Positions 22,556 through 22,746 of a stretch of 22,746 nucleotides of DNA are shown piece by piece. The notes under the pieces were generated by a model. That model did not search any database. It had not been told where the DNA came from and saw only the letters and a list, made by a program, of their open reading frames with translations. The stretch comes from a virus, in the IMG/VR virus record IMGVR_UViG_3300008110_000913, positions 1 to 22,746 of that record; one strand, given 5' to 3'. The position numbers and the translations under genes are program-made. Position 1 is the first letter of the stretch, and each line of letters starts with the position of its first letter.

Positions 22556-22746
22556 TTATTGAACCATCAATAACCTATATGTGTTTCCGTTTAAGTTAAT
22601 TGCTAATGTGTGAGTTGAGCTTGCACTTACCTCTGAGGCAACTGGTCCGAGTGGTGTTGTAGATGATCCTAGAGCTAACTGTCCATTTGCTGTTGCTGTA
22701 GCTCCTGCACCTAAAACAAGTGAGCCGGAAAAATCACCTGTTCCAA
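22556..22746 (-). CDS. Fibre/adhesin-like paralogue, C-terminal end only
   Basis: The open frame enters at the right edge and stops at TAA 22558-22556, giving 62 visible residues. It matches the end of the neighbouring fibre protein: GDFSGSLVLGAGATATANGQ corresponds to GDFSGSLILGTGATATANGQ, and the last residues NGNTYRLLMVQ to NGNTYKIMLTQ. The middle differs (TTPLGPVASEVS against TTYPFGPVTSATS). The next gene starts 21 nt later. The two genes are therefore tandem paralogues sharing the terminal module, with the more distant part of this copy outside the window. Confidence 0.85.
   Translation of the reverse strand, partial: GTGDFSGSLVLGAGATATANGQLALGSSTTPLGPVASEVSASSTHTLAINLNGNTYRLLMVQ

Noticed and set aside
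21101-22746. Diversity-generating retroelement acting on the fibre gene
   Set aside because: No reverse transcriptase gene or template repeat is in the window, and variation is spread across units rather than at adenines of one block.

Overview
The window is a 22.7-kb piece of an AT-rich tailed-phage genome (a T4-like myovirus by its replication genes). Every gene I can support lies on the minus strand, so transcription runs from high to low coordinates. The T4-type replisome set is clear: family B DNA polymerase (gp43), sliding clamp (gp45), clamp-loader AAA+ subunit (gp44) and small clamp-loader subunit (gp62). Around it are typical large-phage accessory genes: a complete groES-groEL pair, two MazG-like proteins, GTP cyclohydrolase I, a sulfotransferase, a repeat-rich fibre or adhesin, a RecB/Cas4-type nuclease and several glycosyltransferases. 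Shine-Dalgarno sequences are almost absent. Starts are instead preceded by A/T-rich leaders, often ending AAATT or AAGTT before ATG. With the low GC content, this suggests a Bacteroidota (for example flavobacterial) host, probably aquatic. The host is inference, not something the sequence proves.

Layout in transcription order (right to left). 22746-21101: the 3' end of one fibre gene and a complete paralogue built of about twenty-one 17-residue repeats. 21094-20276: sulfotransferase, then a hairpin. 20222-15735: AT-hook protein, FolE, a 58-aa protein, MazG-like pyrophosphohydrolase and DNA polymerase, nearly all touching or overlapping. 15702-14968: sliding clamp. 14896-12346: AT-hook-like protein, GroES, GroEL and an 85-aa protein in one overlapping unit. 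12334-9754: four proteins of unknown function, most with recognisable short terminal tags, closed by a strong terminator. 9689-7718: clamp loader gp44, a 53-aa and a 75-aa protein, gp62 and a small MazG-like protein, joined by ATGA-type overlaps. 7695-6485: four small proteins, two with the N-terminal tag, closed by a double-hairpin terminator. 6362-4875: unknown protein and PD-(D/E)XK nuclease. 4833-4208: GIY-YIG endonuclease and a small ribbon-helix-helix-like protein. 4118-1: a glycosyltransferase cluster that runs off the left edge.

The most unusual signal is a modular system. Three different proteins share an N-terminal tag (around TLRMQxLxG-ITE-xYK), two more share a second amphipathic tag (QLKxLIKEEIxKIL), and two proteins end in an echo of the first tag. 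A near-identical 17-nt AT-rich motif (TAATATGTATAATAAAA on the minus strand) lies just before two of the tagged genes and before the AT-hook/groES/groEL unit; shortened copies lie before one more tagged gene and before the GIY-YIG gene. I infer that the tags may direct cargo into the prohead, like the capsid-targeting sequences of T4 internal proteins, and that the motif may be a phage-specific promoter linking these genes with the chaperonin. Four genes of 37-58 codons lie in the gaps and overlaps between the larger genes. No stretch over 300 bases is without a gene, and I see no tRNA, CRISPR array, IS element or integrase.
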